Source of the DNA: Candidatus Methylomirabilota bacterium
GTDB lineage: Bacteria; Methylomirabilota; Methylomirabilia; Methylomirabilales; Methylomirabilaceae
DNA: 50,517 nucleotides
Direction: 5' to 3'
NCBI GenBank assembly: GCA_016207095.1
Contig: JACQQF010000073.1
Span: forward strand, 1 to 50,517
Part shown: positions 24,377 to 33,498 of the stretch, piece by piece
Position numbering within the stretch: position 1 is the stretch's first letter
Layout of the letters: each line of letters starts with the position of its first letter
Program-made: the position numbers and the translations under genes
Notes under the pieces: model-generated
What the model was told of the DNA's origin: nothing
Databases searched by the model: none
Seen by the model: only the letters and a program-made list of their open reading frames with translations

Positions 24377-27046
24377 ATGGCAAACCCTGTTTCGCATTTC
24401 TACCTTCCGGAGGACCGCGTTCCCTTGCCTCCGGCGGATGCCAAGGTTCACACCACCGCCTGCGACTATTGCATCGTCGGCTGCGGCTACAAGGTTTACA
24501 CATGGCCGCTAGGCAAGGAAGGCGGTCCCAAGGCAAGTGAGAACGCCCTCAAGGTGAACTTCCCGGTCGGAATCATGAGCGGAAAATGGATCAGCCCCAA
24601 CATGCACAACGTGGTCTTCGTGGAGGGGAGGCCTCAGCACCTGATCGTGATCCCCGACGGTGACAGCAAAGTGGTGAATGTGGGTGGGAACCACTCCATC
24701 CGCGGCGGCGTGCTCGCGCAGAAGTGTTTCAACCCCAACAAGCCCTCCAAGGAACGGCTGCTGAATCCGATGATGCGGGTCAGGGGAACCCTCCAGGCTA
24801 TCTCCTGGGACGCGGCGTTCAAAATTATGGCGGGGGTTTCTCGGCACGTGCTTGACCGATACGGCGAGGCTGCCTGGGCGATGAAGACCTATTCCTATGA
24901 GTACTTCGAAAACACCTACGCAATCTCCAAACTGGCCTTCTTCGCAGTCCAGACCCCAGCCTATGCCCCCCACGATAAGCCCGGCCCCGGGCCCGACACG
25001 CCGGGCCTTGACTGGGCCGGCATCGACTCTTTCAGCGCCTCGTATGAGGACTGGGGCGAGGCGGAGGTGATCTACTTCGCCGGGGTCGATCCGTGGGAGA
25101 CGAAGTCAGCGCTGTTCACGACGTGGATCATGGGCGGCAAGCACCCCGATAAGAGACTGGTCTTTGCCCTGCCGAGGAAAACTACGGGGGTCGGCTACGG
25201 CGAGTCGAGGGGCGGACTGTTCCTCCCCGTGATCCCCGGCACGGATGTGGTGCTTCACTTGGCGATCATTCGGGTCATCCTCGAGAACGGGTGGGAGGAC
25301 AAGGAGTTCATAGAGCAGTGGATCTCTAACCAGTGGGAGATCGACAGCGGCTTCGGCCGGGGACCCCGGAATACACCGGTAGAATGGTTCACCACCTGGG
25401 GGCGCTACGGGGTGAGCTTCGCAGACTACAAGAAATGGATCCTCGCCTACAAGCTTGCCGAGCTCAAGGCGGCCGAGCAAATCACCGGAGTCCCGTCGGA
25501 GTCAATCATGCGCGCTGCTGAGCTGCTCGCGAAGCCCCGGCCAGACGGCTCTCGACCCAGGGCCTCCTTCATGCTGGAAAAGGGGATCTACTGGTGCAAC
25601 AACCTCGGTAACACGACGTCGTTCGCCGCATTGGGCCTGATCTGCGGAGCGGGGAATCGTCCCGGGCGGGTCATCTCCCGCGGTGGGGGCCACCAGCGGG
25701 GCTGGATGGGCGGGGCCGGCTATCCGCGCGGCCTCTCACCCGAGAAGCTCCCCGGCCGGCGAAAGAAGGAGATCGACCTGGATCGCTGGGTGGTGGACGG
25801 TCACGTCCGCTTCGCCTGGGTGATCGGCACGACATGGCTCCAGGCGATGGCCGCCTCGCAGGCGCTCATGGAAACCTTTGAGCAGATGACGCGGAAGAAC
25901 CCGCATCAGATCACGAGCTTCGATCCAAAGTCTGTCATCGAGACTCTCAAGCGTCGGGTGGATTCCGGCGGCATGATGGTCATCGACCAGGACATCTATC
26001 CCGTAGACCCGCTCGGGACCCAGTTCGCCGACCTCATCCTGCCTGCTGCGACCTGGGGCGAGGAGGACTTCACCCGGTGTAACGGCGAGCGCCGTCTTCG
26101 CCTCTACTCCAAATTCTACGACCCGCCTGGGGAGGCCAAGCCCGACTGGTGGATTATCGCCCGATTCGGCCAAGAGATGGGGTTCAAAGGGTTCGACTGG
26201 AAGGACTCCAACGCGGTCTTCGAGGAGGCGGCGCGCTTTGGCCGCGGCGGAGTCCTCAATTACCATCCCCTTGTCGTCAAGGCCAAGCAGGGGGGAAAGA
26301 GGGCGCACGATCTCCTGCGCGAGTATGGGACCGAGGGGATCCAGACCCCGATCCGGCTGGAAGGCGGCAGGTTGGTAGGCACCAAGCGTCTCCACGATCC
26401 CTCCTTGCGCCTGGGGCCGCCGGAAGGCCCCACGGTCCATCCCAAGTGGCTTACCTCGTTCGATACCCATACCGGCAAGGCGATCCTCCTGCGTAGCTAC
26501 TGGGAGGATTTCCAGGACTTCTGGGAGGCCGTGGCCCCGCAAGGGGACGAGCTGTGGGTGACAAACGGCCGGATCAACGAGCTCTGGCAGACCGGGTTTG
26601 ACGATCAACGCCGTCCGTACATCATGCAACGCTGGCCTCACCAATTCCTCGAAATCCACCCCGACGATGCGAAGGCCCGCGGGATCGAATCCGGGGATCT
26701 GGTGGCCATTGAGAACGACAACGTCCTATTCCAGACAGGAGGCTATCTCGGGGTGGACGACGACGATCTCTCGTTCAAGGAGCTCCAAAAGGCGGGCCAT
26801 ATCAAGTCCACGACCGGGAGCTTCAACGCCGTCGCCATTGTGACTGACGCCGTGCGGAAGGGCGTGACCTTTGCCTACTTCGGGTCCCCCGGCAACCCCG
26901 CGAACTCAGTGGTCCCTCGCGTGCCTGATCCAGTGACGAACCGCTACCGCTTCAAGCTCGGCAAGGGGCGAATCACGAAGATGGGCGAGAGCTCATACAA
27001 ACACTCGTTCACGTCCATGAGTTTTGCACCCCGAGTGGTGACGTGA
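24377..27046 (+). CDS. aioA: Arsenite oxidase large molybdopterin subunit
   Basis: 889 residues. The N-terminal 3Fe-4S motif CDYCIVGCGYKVY (C-x2-C-x3-C, around residues 31-38) and the molybdopterin domains typical of AioA are visible: GGNHSIRGGVLAQKCFNPNK, YFAGVDPWETKSALFTTW and RAGGGHQRGW-like RGGGHQRGWMGG. It oxidises As(III) to As(V) with the two Mo electrons passed via AioB. ATG 24377 has GGAGG eight bases upstream. There is no export signal of its own; it travels with the Tat signal of AioB. Somewhat longer than characterised AioA (about 825 residues). Confidence 0.93.
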   Translation: MANPVSHFYLPEDRVPLPPADAKVHTTACDYCIVGCGYKVYTWPLGKEGGPKASENALKVNFPVGIMSGKWISPNMHNVVFVEGRPQHLIVIPDGDSKVVNVGGNHSIRGGVLAQKCFNPNKPSKERLLNPMMRVRGTLQAISWDAAFKIMAGVSRHVLDRYGEAAWAMKTYSYEYFENTYAISKLAFFAVQTPAYAPHDKPGPGPDTPGLDWAGIDSFSASYEDWGEAEVIYFAGVDPWETKSALFTTWIMGGKHPDKRLVFALPRKTTGVGYGESRGGLFLPVIPGTDVVLHLAIIRVILENGWEDKEFIEQWISNQWEIDSGFGRGPRNTPVEWFTTWGRYGVSFADYKKWILAYKLAELKAAEQITGVPSESIMRAAELLAKPRPDGSRPRASFMLEKGIYWCNNLGNTTSFAALGLICGAGNRPGRVISRGGGHQRGWMGGAGYPRGLSPEKLPGRRKKEIDLDRWVVDGHVRFAWVIGTTWLQAMAASQALMETFEQMTRKNPHQITSFDPKSVIETLKRRVDSGGMMVIDQDIYPVDPLGTQFADLILPAATWGEEDFTRCNGERRLRLYSKFYDPPGEAKPDWWIIARFGQEMGFKGFDWKDSNAVFEEAARFGRGGVLNYHPLVVKAKQGGKRAHDLLREYGTEGIQTPIRLEGGRLVGTKRLHDPSLRLGPPEGPTVHPKWLTSFDTHTGKAILLRSYWEDFQDFWEAVAPQGDELWVTNGRINELWQTGFDDQRRPYIMQRWPHQFLEIHPDDAKARGIESGDLVAIENDNVLFQTGGYLGVDDDDLSFKELQKAGHIKSTTGSFNAVAIVTDAVRKGVTFAYFGSPGNPANSVVPRVPDPVTNRYRFKLGKGRITKMGESSYKHSFTSMSFAPRVVT

Positions 27047-27173
27047 GAGGAGTTAAGGATTTCGGGGGGCCGCGACAAAGTGACAGATCATGCGCGTGAC
27101 GGCGTCATCCTTGGCCGAATTCCGCTCTGTGGGCGAAGCGACACCGGAATGTGGACGGCTTCAATCAAGCTCT

Positions 27174-27689
27174 CTACATGTCAGTTGCAGCATAGGACTT
27201 GATTGCGGCAGCTTCTTGTTCGCCCTCCGGGATTACGGCTGTAATGACGGCTTTCGGGGCTCTTCCGGCGAGCGCCTTTCGTAGAGCGTCAAGCTGCGAG
27301 TTTTCCACTAACCGGATAAGCTGACCGGTATCCAGCAACTTCAATGTAGGTCGTCCCTCGCGAGCCATCAGTTCGGCCCTTGCTGTAAATTCAAGCCAGG
27401 TGGGGGTGAAGCCGTAGCTGCGGATCGCGTGGCGAATCGCTTCGACGTTCAGGCGTGTGCCTGGCTTGAGCGAAAACTCGGCCTCGGCCTTACGTAAGCT
27501 CACGGCAACATCGGTCACGCCGTCCAGGCGTGAAAGGGCGCGCTGCACCCCATAGGCTCAGGTGGGTCAGACCATGCCGCTCACGCCCAAGCGCACCCGC
27601 ATCCCCTCAGCCAAGGCCGCCTGCGCCAGCAGGAGCAGGAGACCCACCAACATGAGCTGGTAGAACCACTGACTAAATCTTGCCTTCAT
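27174..27689 (-). CDS. Two-domain MerP-like periplasmic selenoprotein with two Sec (U-x-x-U)
   Basis: 171 residues through two TGAs (27567-27569, codon 41; 27558-27560, codon 44). Signal peptide about 1-27 (LMLVGLLLLLAQAALA), then an HMA domain: RLGVSGMV-U41-PT-U44-AYGVQRALSRL, ending YGFTPTWLEF. A second domain of about 70 residues follows (LKLLDTGQLIRL, AVIPEGEQEAAAIKSYAA) and is shared with the genes at 31022 and 42969. GGAGGGACCG precedes ATG 27689. Both metal-site Cys are Sec. Probable role: periplasmic soft-metal carrier; the second domain is of unknown function, perhaps a docking or beta-barrel module. Confidence 0.8.
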
Positions 27690-27889
27690 CGGTCCCTCCT
27701 TTTCAACAGTGCTCCTCCAACTATTTCCCCCTAACTTGGTGGGGAATCGTACCGGGCCAAGAAACGAGCATAGCAAGGCGCGGACGCCAGGGCCGCACCC
27801 AGAGGGTACCCGGCGTACATCCTCCGGTACGTCGCAGGGAGCGCCCTGGGGGCCAGCAACGTCGCTAGGCGAAGTTAATTGGAACGGCA

Positions 27890-28786
27890 CTAGAACACAC
27901 CCCGGAATCCCCAGACAACGATCACATCAGGCTTAAGGCCCAAGGGCCGCTCGAGGCCACGGCTGATGGGAATCGCCACCGCTGTTTCGATGATCCACTG
28001 CGGACCGAGAAAATACTGTAGGCCCGGGGCCAGGAAGAACTCGGTCCCGCCAGACTCTGGCACGCTGGCGCCCAGGACCGTGTCCCTGGTCGCCGTGGTC
28101 CCAACGAGTTCCAGACTCAGGTTGAGCTGAGAGAGCTCGGGGGTCGGCCAGTCTGGAAAGAGCTGATATTGAACAGCGAGGTTATAGGAGACCGTATCCC
28201 CAGCCTTAAAGCCGCCGGCCTCGGTATTCAACTTGCCCAGAGCCCCGAGGTACAGGCCCCACCGCCGACTAATCGAACCCAGGGTCAGCCCAACCAAGCC
28301 ATCGACCGAGCCGGTCCCTGGCTGCAGGGCAGGCGGCAGCCGCCCCTGAGCATCGCTGCGCTCGCTGGCGCCCGTGGGAAGTTTCAGGCCGCCTAGCAGC
28401 GTGGCCTCGACCGTTCCCAGGGGTCGGTCCTGCCGGAAGAACCGGTAGAGGGCGAAGAGACTCAGATCCCCGAGCCCCTCCGCGCCACGGCGCCGGCCAT
28501 CCTCCAGAGTGAGCTCTTTGGAGACATACGGCAGGCTCACCGCCACGTTGAGATCCCGGCGAGGGGAGTAGACCGCAAGCAACGGCGCCTGCCACACGGT
28601 GAGTCGATTCTCTCCTTGACTCAAACGGGCGTACACCCCGAGGCCACGCACAAGCGTCCCAAGGGAGAAGACCGTCGTGGGCCCGACGCCGACGATCGGA
28701 TCGGCGAAGCTTAGTCGGGTCCCTACCATGACGAAAACACACCCGAGGAGATAGACCAGCCACCTTCCTCTGGCACCTCGCGCCAT
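27890..28786 (-). CDS. Outer-membrane beta-barrel, putative transporter (copy 1)
   Basis: 298 residues with a signal peptide (WLVYLLGCVFVMVGTRLSFA). The mature part alternates short amphipathic beta strands and ends in Phe (VVWGFRGVF), as outer-membrane barrels do. It is paralogous to 31614-32591, sharing LLGGLKLPTGA, GSVDGLVGL and GKLNTE followed by AGDTVSYNL. It resembles the Phenol_MetA_deg-type transporter family. ATG 28786 has GGGGAGG upstream. It lies between two Sec-HMA genes, so a role in metal passage across the outer membrane is plausible but unproven. Confidence 0.75.
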   Translation of the reverse strand: MARGARGRWLVYLLGCVFVMVGTRLSFADPIVGVGPTTVFSLGTLVRGLGVYARLSQGENRLTVWQAPLLAVYSPRRDLNVAVSLPYVSKELTLEDGRRRGAEGLGDLSLFALYRFFRQDRPLGTVEATLLGGLKLPTGASERSDAQGRLPPALQPGTGSVDGLVGLTLGSISRRWGLYLGALGKLNTEAGGFKAGDTVSYNLAVQYQLFPDWPTPELSQLNLSLELVGTTATRDTVLGASVPESGGTEFFLAPGLQYFLGPQWIIETAVAIPISRGLERPLGLKPDVIVVWGFRGVF

Positions 28787-28814
28787 TAGAAGCCTCCCCT
28801 GTACACCGCCCACG

Positions 28815-29156
28815 TCAATAAGGATAGAGCAACATCCCCCAGACGTAGAAGTACCCGACCATCGCCGCCGAGAAGACGGTGGACGCCCAGAACACGACCT
28901 TCCGGGGAGTCAGTCCCGGCACCTGTGGGCGCGTCCAGTAGTAATAATGGGCCGCGACCAAGGCCACCACCCCCGGGAGGTGGATCCATCCCATGTACGG
29001 CCCGACCACCCTTCGGTATGTCGCCACACTGGCGAACGCGCTGGCGCCGCCTGCAAAGAGGATCAGCACCAGCGGGGCGATTCAGCACCAACTCCCGGCG
29101 ATCCCGACCGCCGCGAGCACACTCCACGCTGAGACCCGCTCTCCTTGCTGCTCCAT
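28815..29156 (-). CDS. merT: MerT-like inner-membrane mercury transporter, selenoprotein (Cys-Sec pair)
   Basis: 113 residues through TGA 29082-29084 (codon 25). VGIAGSWC24-U25-IAPLVLIL matches the vicinal Cys-Cys of the first MerT helix (SACCLGPLVL), with the second Cys replaced by Sec. Two more helices follow (GVVALVAAHYYYW, WASTVFSAAMVGYFYVWG). The length fits MerT (116). The cytoplasmic-loop Cys pair of classical MerT is absent. The open frame continues upstream into a broken HMA domain (29157-29517), so the ancestor was probably a MerP-MerT fusion; ATG 29156 is the likely present start. Confidence 0.75.
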
Positions 29157-29517
29157 GTCTCTCTTCCTTGCCGCCGCGTGGACGGCCGCCTCTGGGTGGC
29201 GGACGATCGGCCGATAGCCTCCGGCCCCGCCCCCCACTACAAGCTCCGGGACCCGCATCTTCCCGGACCCGCCCCTGACTTGTGCCCTCCCAGTTTGGTA
29301 GTTTAGGCCTATTTACTTGACTCAACCAACCCCAATATCATGTGGCAAGTCGAGTCGCCGCACCACAACATCTGGCGACTAGTTGAGTCAAGTAAATACC
29401 CCCATGGTAGTTAATCCTGACCCGCTCCACATCCGACAGCTCTTCCTGGATTTGCTTGATCCGATCCTCTCAACCCTTGTAGGTCATTCCTTCGATGGCC
29501 AAGCTGATTTCATCCAT
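29157..29517 (-). pseudogene. HMA domain of a MerP-MerT fusion, interrupted by a small insertion
   Basis: The start reads MDEISLAIEGMTYKG-U16-EDRIKQ: the usual GMTCxxC with Cys13 changed to Tyr and a TGA at 29470-29472. After 35 codons the frame enters a 102-base inverted-repeat element (29304-29405). Beyond it the domain resumes as LNYQTGRAQVRGG and continues without a stop into the MerT-like gene. The intact equivalent is at 42556-42888, with YQAGKARVEGEAG at the insertion point. Loss of the first ligand and the insertion indicate a non-functional HMA domain. Confidence 0.75.
29304..29405. mobile_element. MITE-like 102-base inverted-repeat insertion
   Basis: Two perfect 17-base inverted repeats, TATTTACTTGACTCAAC at 29310-29326 and its complement at 29382-29398, enclose a further AGTCGCC/GGCGACT pair. 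The element is bounded by GGTAGTT at 29297-29303 and 29406-29412, which looks like a 7-base target duplication. It is too short for a transposase. The uninterrupted homologue at 42.78 kb has a single GGTAGCT. Confidence 0.7.
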
Positions 29518-29608
29518 GAGCCCCTCTCTCCCGCGTTTACCACTCCCATGTCCATGTGCACCTGAGACTTCTCGCAACCGTCTCCCCCAGAGGGTGTCTT
29601 CTCCTTTA

Positions 29609-29888
29609 TCAGACCTCGAACTGCTCGAGCTGGACCGTCTCCTCCCTTTTTCGGATCAGCCCGATGATGGCACCGAGCTGCCGTTCTGGTCGGTCGCCTG
29701 CAAGAAAACCTTGAGCCTCCTCTCCGAGGCTCCCCGAACAGGTCGTCGGCTATGCAGCAGGCGGCCTAGGCCTTTTGCGCCACCCCCATCCTCTTCACCT
29801 CTCCCCAACCTTTCATCTGCTCAGCAGGGGCGGTGTCGAACGCCGCAGGACCAGGATGAGGCGAGCACGCGGTAATCTCCCCTGCCAT
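29609..29888 (-). pseudogene. Decayed relic of a two-domain MerP-like gene
   Basis: The end (about 29609-29740) aligns with the C-terminus of the gene at 42969-43478: LKVFLQATDQNGSS, then after a one-base shift IIGLIRKREETVQLEQFEV, against IIGLIPKGKEMAQIERFEV. A strong ribosome binding site (GAGGAGGACA) and ATG at 29888 remain upstream, but the HMA domain is missing and the frame is broken. Its place directly upstream of the HMA-MerT locus mirrors 42969-43478 upstream of 42556-42888, so the two loci are duplicates. Confidence 0.65.
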
Positions 29889-29949
29889 TGTCCTCCTCCT
29901 CGGCCGGTCCATCGCTAGGCTCTAAAGTGCGCCACTCGACTGACCCCGG

Positions 29950-31002
29950 CTACATCCCATTCATCCCGCCGCCCGGAGCACCGAGCATGGTGAAAGGAAA
30001 CATCATCATGAGCCTATCTACGAGTTGTCGGAACCAAGGGACATGCGCCACGTGCACGCCGAGCACCGCAAAGCCGCCGGCGACCGCCAGCCCGCCCAGG
30101 GCCGCAGAGAGGTAGATCGACAGACTGACGGCACAGCCGCGACGACCTCGGGAGTGGCCAACGAGGGTCCGAATTGTGAGGGGGTTAAGCAGGCTCAATA
30201 GCACGAAGCTGATGACGCCCGAGTACGTGAGGGTCCAGGTCTTCCAGATGCTGGAAACCATGATGAGGTTTCCTCCCGGGGCCAGAAACAAGACCACAGA
30301 GAGGAGGGGTGCCAGAAAGGAACTCGCCAGCGCGGCGCCCAACGTCTCGTCGCCCATCCATTTGGGGAAGAACCAGGCTCCCCGGGTGTCAATGGCCAGG
30401 ACCAGCGCGCCCAGGATGAGCCCGCCGATCAGCGAGGGCCCCATGCTGCGGAGATACCGCCCGATGTCCCGGACGATCTCCCCCCAGCCCCGGCCCGAAC
30501 AGACAAGCGATGTCCAGCTCCCTGGGGCCCCTGCCACGAGCCCGCCAGGCGGGTCAGAGGGGAAGCCAGGCTCCTGCCTCAAGGCGGGCGCCATCAGCCG
30601 CAAGAGGCCAATCATCACCAGCCCACCGAGGAGGACGCCCAGGCTGAACTCGAGCCCGATGAGGATTGTGAAGAGCACCAGGTTGAAGAGCACCAAGCTG
30701 TGGCTTGCGACGAGGAAGGCGAGGACGATGTGATCGGGGACGCTCGCGCGCCACAGGGTCGTGGCCATCTCGAGACTACTCCGCCGGCCCGCCCCGCTGG
30801 TCATCCCCCAGCCGACGGCGGCCCAGAAGGCCACACCCCCCTGGCGCCGCTTGAGGGTAATCGCTTGGAGGACCTGGCGATAGCGGGCGCTGAGGGCGGC
30901 GGCGGCGAGGAAGCCCGGGATCCAGGCCCAGTACATCATGATCACCATGTGCTGGAGATAGGCCCATCCCCAGCTGGCCGTTTCCTGAACCAGGCTAAGC
31001 AT
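29950..31002 (-). CDS. Polytopic permease of the DUF318/ArsP-like type (copy 1)
   Basis: 350 residues with eight to ten membrane helices arranged in two halves (AWIPGFLAAAALSARYRQVL, IGLEFSLGVLLGGLVMIGLL, LIGGLILGALVLAIDTRGAW). Internal Ser/Thr/Gly-rich motifs such as MTSGAGRRSSLEMATTLW and LAPGGNLIMVSSIW resemble the predicted-permease family that includes the arsenical exporter ArsP. It is paralogous to 43529-44566. GGAGGTCACACA precedes ATG 31002. It is 19 bases from a Sec MerP-like gene, suggesting the pair works together. Substrate unknown; a soft-metal or organometal compound is inferred. Confidence 0.75.
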   Translation of the reverse strand: MLSLVQETASWGWAYLQHMVIMMYWAWIPGFLAAAALSARYRQVLQAITLKRRQGGVAFWAAVGWGMTSGAGRRSSLEMATTLWRASVPDHIVLAFLVASHSLVLFNLVLFTILIGLEFSLGVLLGGLVMIGLLRLMAPALRQEPGFPSDPPGGLVAGAPGSWTSLVCSGRGWGEIVRDIGRYLRSMGPSLIGGLILGALVLAIDTRGAWFFPKWMGDETLGAALASSFLAPLLSVVLFLAPGGNLIMVSSIWKTWTLTYSGVISFVLLSLLNPLTIRTLVGHSRGRRGCAVSLSIYLSAALGGLAVAGGFAVLGVHVAHVPWFRQLVDRLMMMFPFTMLGAPGGGMNGM

Positions 31003-31021
31003 TGTGTGACCTCCGCAGTGC

Positions 31022-31576
31022 CTACTTCCCCATGCCCTTCATCTCGCCCATGCCTTGCGTCCCTTGGCTGCCGGCCTTCTCCGCTTCGGCCCCAAGGATG
31101 AGCCGCGGCGGCATCTCGGTGAACAGGACCTTGCCTACGAGGGGGATCTCCTTGCCCGCCTCGCGCTTCAGCCTGGTCACTTCCGGACTGTCGGCCACAA
31201 GGAACGTCTGGTTCGAGCCACTCACGGTGAAGATTACGCCTCCATCCGGCGGTGCGCTCAGTGTCCCCTTGGCCCAGATCGTGATCGACCCGGCCGTGAA
31301 CCCCGCCTTGTCGACCGCGTCTGCGAGGGCGTGAAAGTCGATTGGCTTTCCAGGCTTAAAGGTGAGTGCGGATCTCTGCGTGCTCAGATCGGTTTTGACG
31401 TCGTGGACGACATCCAGCCGTCCCAGGGATTTGCTCACCCCGTAGGTTCAGAGGCTGCACTGCATCCCGCCCAGGATTGTGATGACTGCCTTCTCCACTT
31501 CGGCCGCTGCCGGGGTGGGGGATGCGACGAACGTAGTGAGGCTTAAGGCGAAAACTATGACCATGAGTCTTCGCAT
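31022..31576 (-). CDS. Two-domain MerP-like periplasmic selenoprotein (C-x-x-U)
   Basis: 184 residues through TGA 31448-31450 (codon 43). Signal peptide about 1-25 (MVIVFALSLTTFVASPTPAA), then an HMA domain TILGGMQC40-SL-U43-TYGVSKSLGRL. Only the second metal-site Cys is Sec. The C-terminal domain (WAKGTLSAPPDGGVIFTVSG, TEMPPRLILGAEAEKAG) is homologous to those at 27174 and 42969 and ends with a short Gly/Met-rich tail. AGGAG precedes ATG 31576. Co-transcribed with the permease downstream and the beta-barrel upstream. Confidence 0.8.
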
Positions 31577-31613
31577 CGCGTTTCTCCTTTCTCTTCCGGG
31601 GCGAGCCCGGTTG

Positions 31614-32591
31614 CTAGAACAAATACCGAAGGCCAACCACCGCGCTCCAGTCGGGGGCGAGCTGTCGGCCGTTGAGATCTCGGTAGATTGGGACCTGCAC
31701 CGAGCCCTCGAGAATCAGGTTCGGGATCGGGAGGTACTGAAGGCCGGGCGAGATGAAGAGCAGATGCCCTCCCGAGCCCTGTACCGTCCTGCCCGCCTGC
31801 TCGGCCCGGCTCGTAGAGACACCATTCAGCTCAAGGATCAGGAACATATTGCGTTGGGGAAGGAGGACGTAGTCCGCAGTCAGGTCGTAGAAGACAGTGT
31901 CTCCGGCCTGGAAGTTCTGCGCGCCTTCGGTGTTCAGCTTCCCCTGCACGTCCGCGTAGAAAGTCAGCCGGTCCAGATTGTGGAATCCGGCCAGCCCGAT
32001 AATCCCGTCCACTGATCCCGAGCCGAGCTGCAGGCTCGGCGGGAGCCGGGTCGCGGGCGTTCCCGTGAGTCGAGGGAGGTTCGAATCCTCGATGTCCGTG
32101 GCCCCCGTGGGAAGCTTGAGACCTCCGAGGAGCGAGAACTGCGTGGTACCACGTTCGACATCTCTGCGGAAGAACCGGTATGCCCCGACCAGCGTTAAAT
32201 CGCCGGGTCCATCGGCCGCGATCGTCCGACGCTCGCCGGCGGGCCCATCGAATCGGAGCCGCCGTTCGAGGATCGGGAGCGTCACACCCAGCGTGAGATC
32301 CCGGGTGGCACCATAGACGAAGGTGACATCCTCCTCGAAGGTGGTGACCGCCTGGTCCTGAGGGTCTGTCACGCTCTTGGTCCCCTCCTTCAGGGTTGCG
32401 GCCTGGGTGACCCGGAGCCGAACGGATCCCAACGTGAAGCCGCCGAAGAGCGTCCGGGCGTTCGGCGCGTTGATGGGGAATCCCATCGCCGCCTCGGGCA
32501 GCCCGAGCGTCATCGCTACGAGTAGGGCAATGACCCACTCACAGCACCCCGCCCAGAACCCTCGTGAGAAGCCGCTTTTGATCATCGGCAT
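31614..32591 (-). CDS. Outer-membrane beta-barrel, putative transporter (copy 2)
   Basis: 325 residues, signal peptide about 1-38 (VIALLVAMTLGLPEAAMG). Same family as 27890-28786: GPGDLTLVGAYRFFRRD, LLGGLKLPTGA, GSVDGIIGL, GKLNTEGAQNFQAGDTVFY, and a C-terminal aromatic VVGLRYLF. First gene of the minus-strand beta-barrel/Sec-MerP-like/permease set. The function as an outer-membrane channel for metal or organometal is inferred from context. Confidence 0.75.
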   Translation of the reverse strand: MPMIKSGFSRGFWAGCCEWVIALLVAMTLGLPEAAMGFPINAPNARTLFGGFTLGSVRLRVTQAATLKEGTKSVTDPQDQAVTTFEEDVTFVYGATRDLTLGVTLPILERRLRFDGPAGERRTIAADGPGDLTLVGAYRFFRRDVERGTTQFSLLGGLKLPTGATDIEDSNLPRLTGTPATRLPPSLQLGSGSVDGIIGLAGFHNLDRLTFYADVQGKLNTEGAQNFQAGDTVFYDLTADYVLLPQRNMFLILELNGVSTSRAEQAGRTVQGSGGHLLFISPGLQYLPIPNLILEGSVQVPIYRDLNGRQLAPDWSAVVGLRYLF

Positions 32592-32610
32592 GTCTCTTTC
32601 ATTCCACTTG

Positions 32611-33000
32611 TCACTTCATCTGCTGTTGCGGCTGAGAGGACTGAGGATGGGGTGCCATCTGGCCGCCGCCCATCATCGAGGTCATCTGCTCCATCATCTG
32701 GGCACAGGCCTGCATCGTCTGCATCATGGGCTGCATCATGGGCATCTGGCCTCCCATCATGCCCATCATCCCGGAGCCCATTTGCCTCCCGCCTCGCGCC
32801 ATCCCCTGGCCTGAGCGGAGCTTGGCCAGCTCTTTTTGAATCTGCTCGAGCCGTATTCTGAGCTGGTCGAGCTGGGTCTGGATTTCGGCCGTTTGACCCT
32901 CCTTGGCCGGGCTCATCCTCCTCATCTCCTGTCCCAGGCCCAGGCCGGCGGTGCCGGCCAGTAGGATCAGTGAGAGCACAATAGATAGGATCCTTTTCAT
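32611..33000 (-). CDS. Small exported Met-rich coiled-coil protein
   Basis: 129 residues. Signal peptide about 1-23 (SIVLSLILLAGTAGLGLG), a coiled-coil segment around 38-63 (QTQLDQLRIRLEQIQKELAK), then a Met/Gly-rich region with repeated MMGG, MMQPMMQTM and one Cys. Met clusters of this sort bind Cu(I)/Ag(I) in periplasmic proteins, so it may be a metal sponge. No named family is assigned. Confidence 0.65.
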   Translation of the reverse strand: MKRILSIVLSLILLAGTAGLGLGQEMRRMSPAKEGQTAEIQTQLDQLRIRLEQIQKELAKLRSGQGMARGGRQMGSGMMGMMGGQMPMMQPMMQTMQACAQMMEQMTSMMGGGQMAPHPQSSQPQQQMK

Positions 33001-33030
33001 GCGTGTTCGCTCCTTTTTTGGCCTCAGCCC

Positions 33031-33498
33031 TCAGTAAGGCGAGCGGATCAGGCCTGTCTGTTTATCCACGAGCAGCTTCTCCACGAGCTCCCCGTCATGC
33101 GTCACAATCTCCCCGTCAATCTCCGCTCCCCGGTCTCGGAGTTGACCTGCGCTGATGTTAGGGTTGCCGGTGCTTTGGACGTATGCGTTCAAGATGCGAC
33201 GGGCAGCCACCTGCCATGGATCCTCTCGCTTCTCCGCAAGGCCCACCGCGGCGAGGAGGCCCTGTCGGAACTGATCAAGGCGCAGCAGTGCCCGGAGGGC
33301 TCCTTTCTCTGCATGATTGATGAACATCGCCGCCCTCAGGCAGGGACAGGAGGGAGGCCCTACATAGATGCCGGGCACCGACTCTTCTTGAGTGGCCTGC
33401 CACAGCCTGCCAACCTGGGCTGCGGCGTAGCCCACGGTCAGCGCGAGCACTACCGATCCCAACACAATCAGCCGTCGGACGGTTCGCCAGCGAGCCAT
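33031..33498 (-). CDS. Exported or anchored small protein, unknown
   Basis: 155 residues with an N-terminal helix (LIVLGSVVLALTVGYAAA). A Cys pair follows in GPPSCPCLRAAMF, and the C-terminus GEIVTHDGELVEKLLVDKQT plus GLIRSPY resembles the end of the protein at 34125-34514 (VVTRKGTLVDRILVDKEVGH), a PepSY-like motif. The ATG lies within the end of the membrane-protein gene at 33468-34004. Function unknown. Confidence 0.6.
   Translation of the reverse strand: MARWRTVRRLIVLGSVVLALTVGYAAAQVGRLWQATQEESVPGIYVGPPSCPCLRAAMFINHAEKGALRALLRLDQFRQGLLAAVGLAEKREDPWQVAARRILNAYVQSTGNPNISAGQLRDRGAEIDGEIVTHDGELVEKLLVDKQTGLIRSPY

Noticed and set aside
25736..26659. 307-codon minus-strand frame inside aioA
   Set aside because: Antisense shadow of a strongly supported gene.
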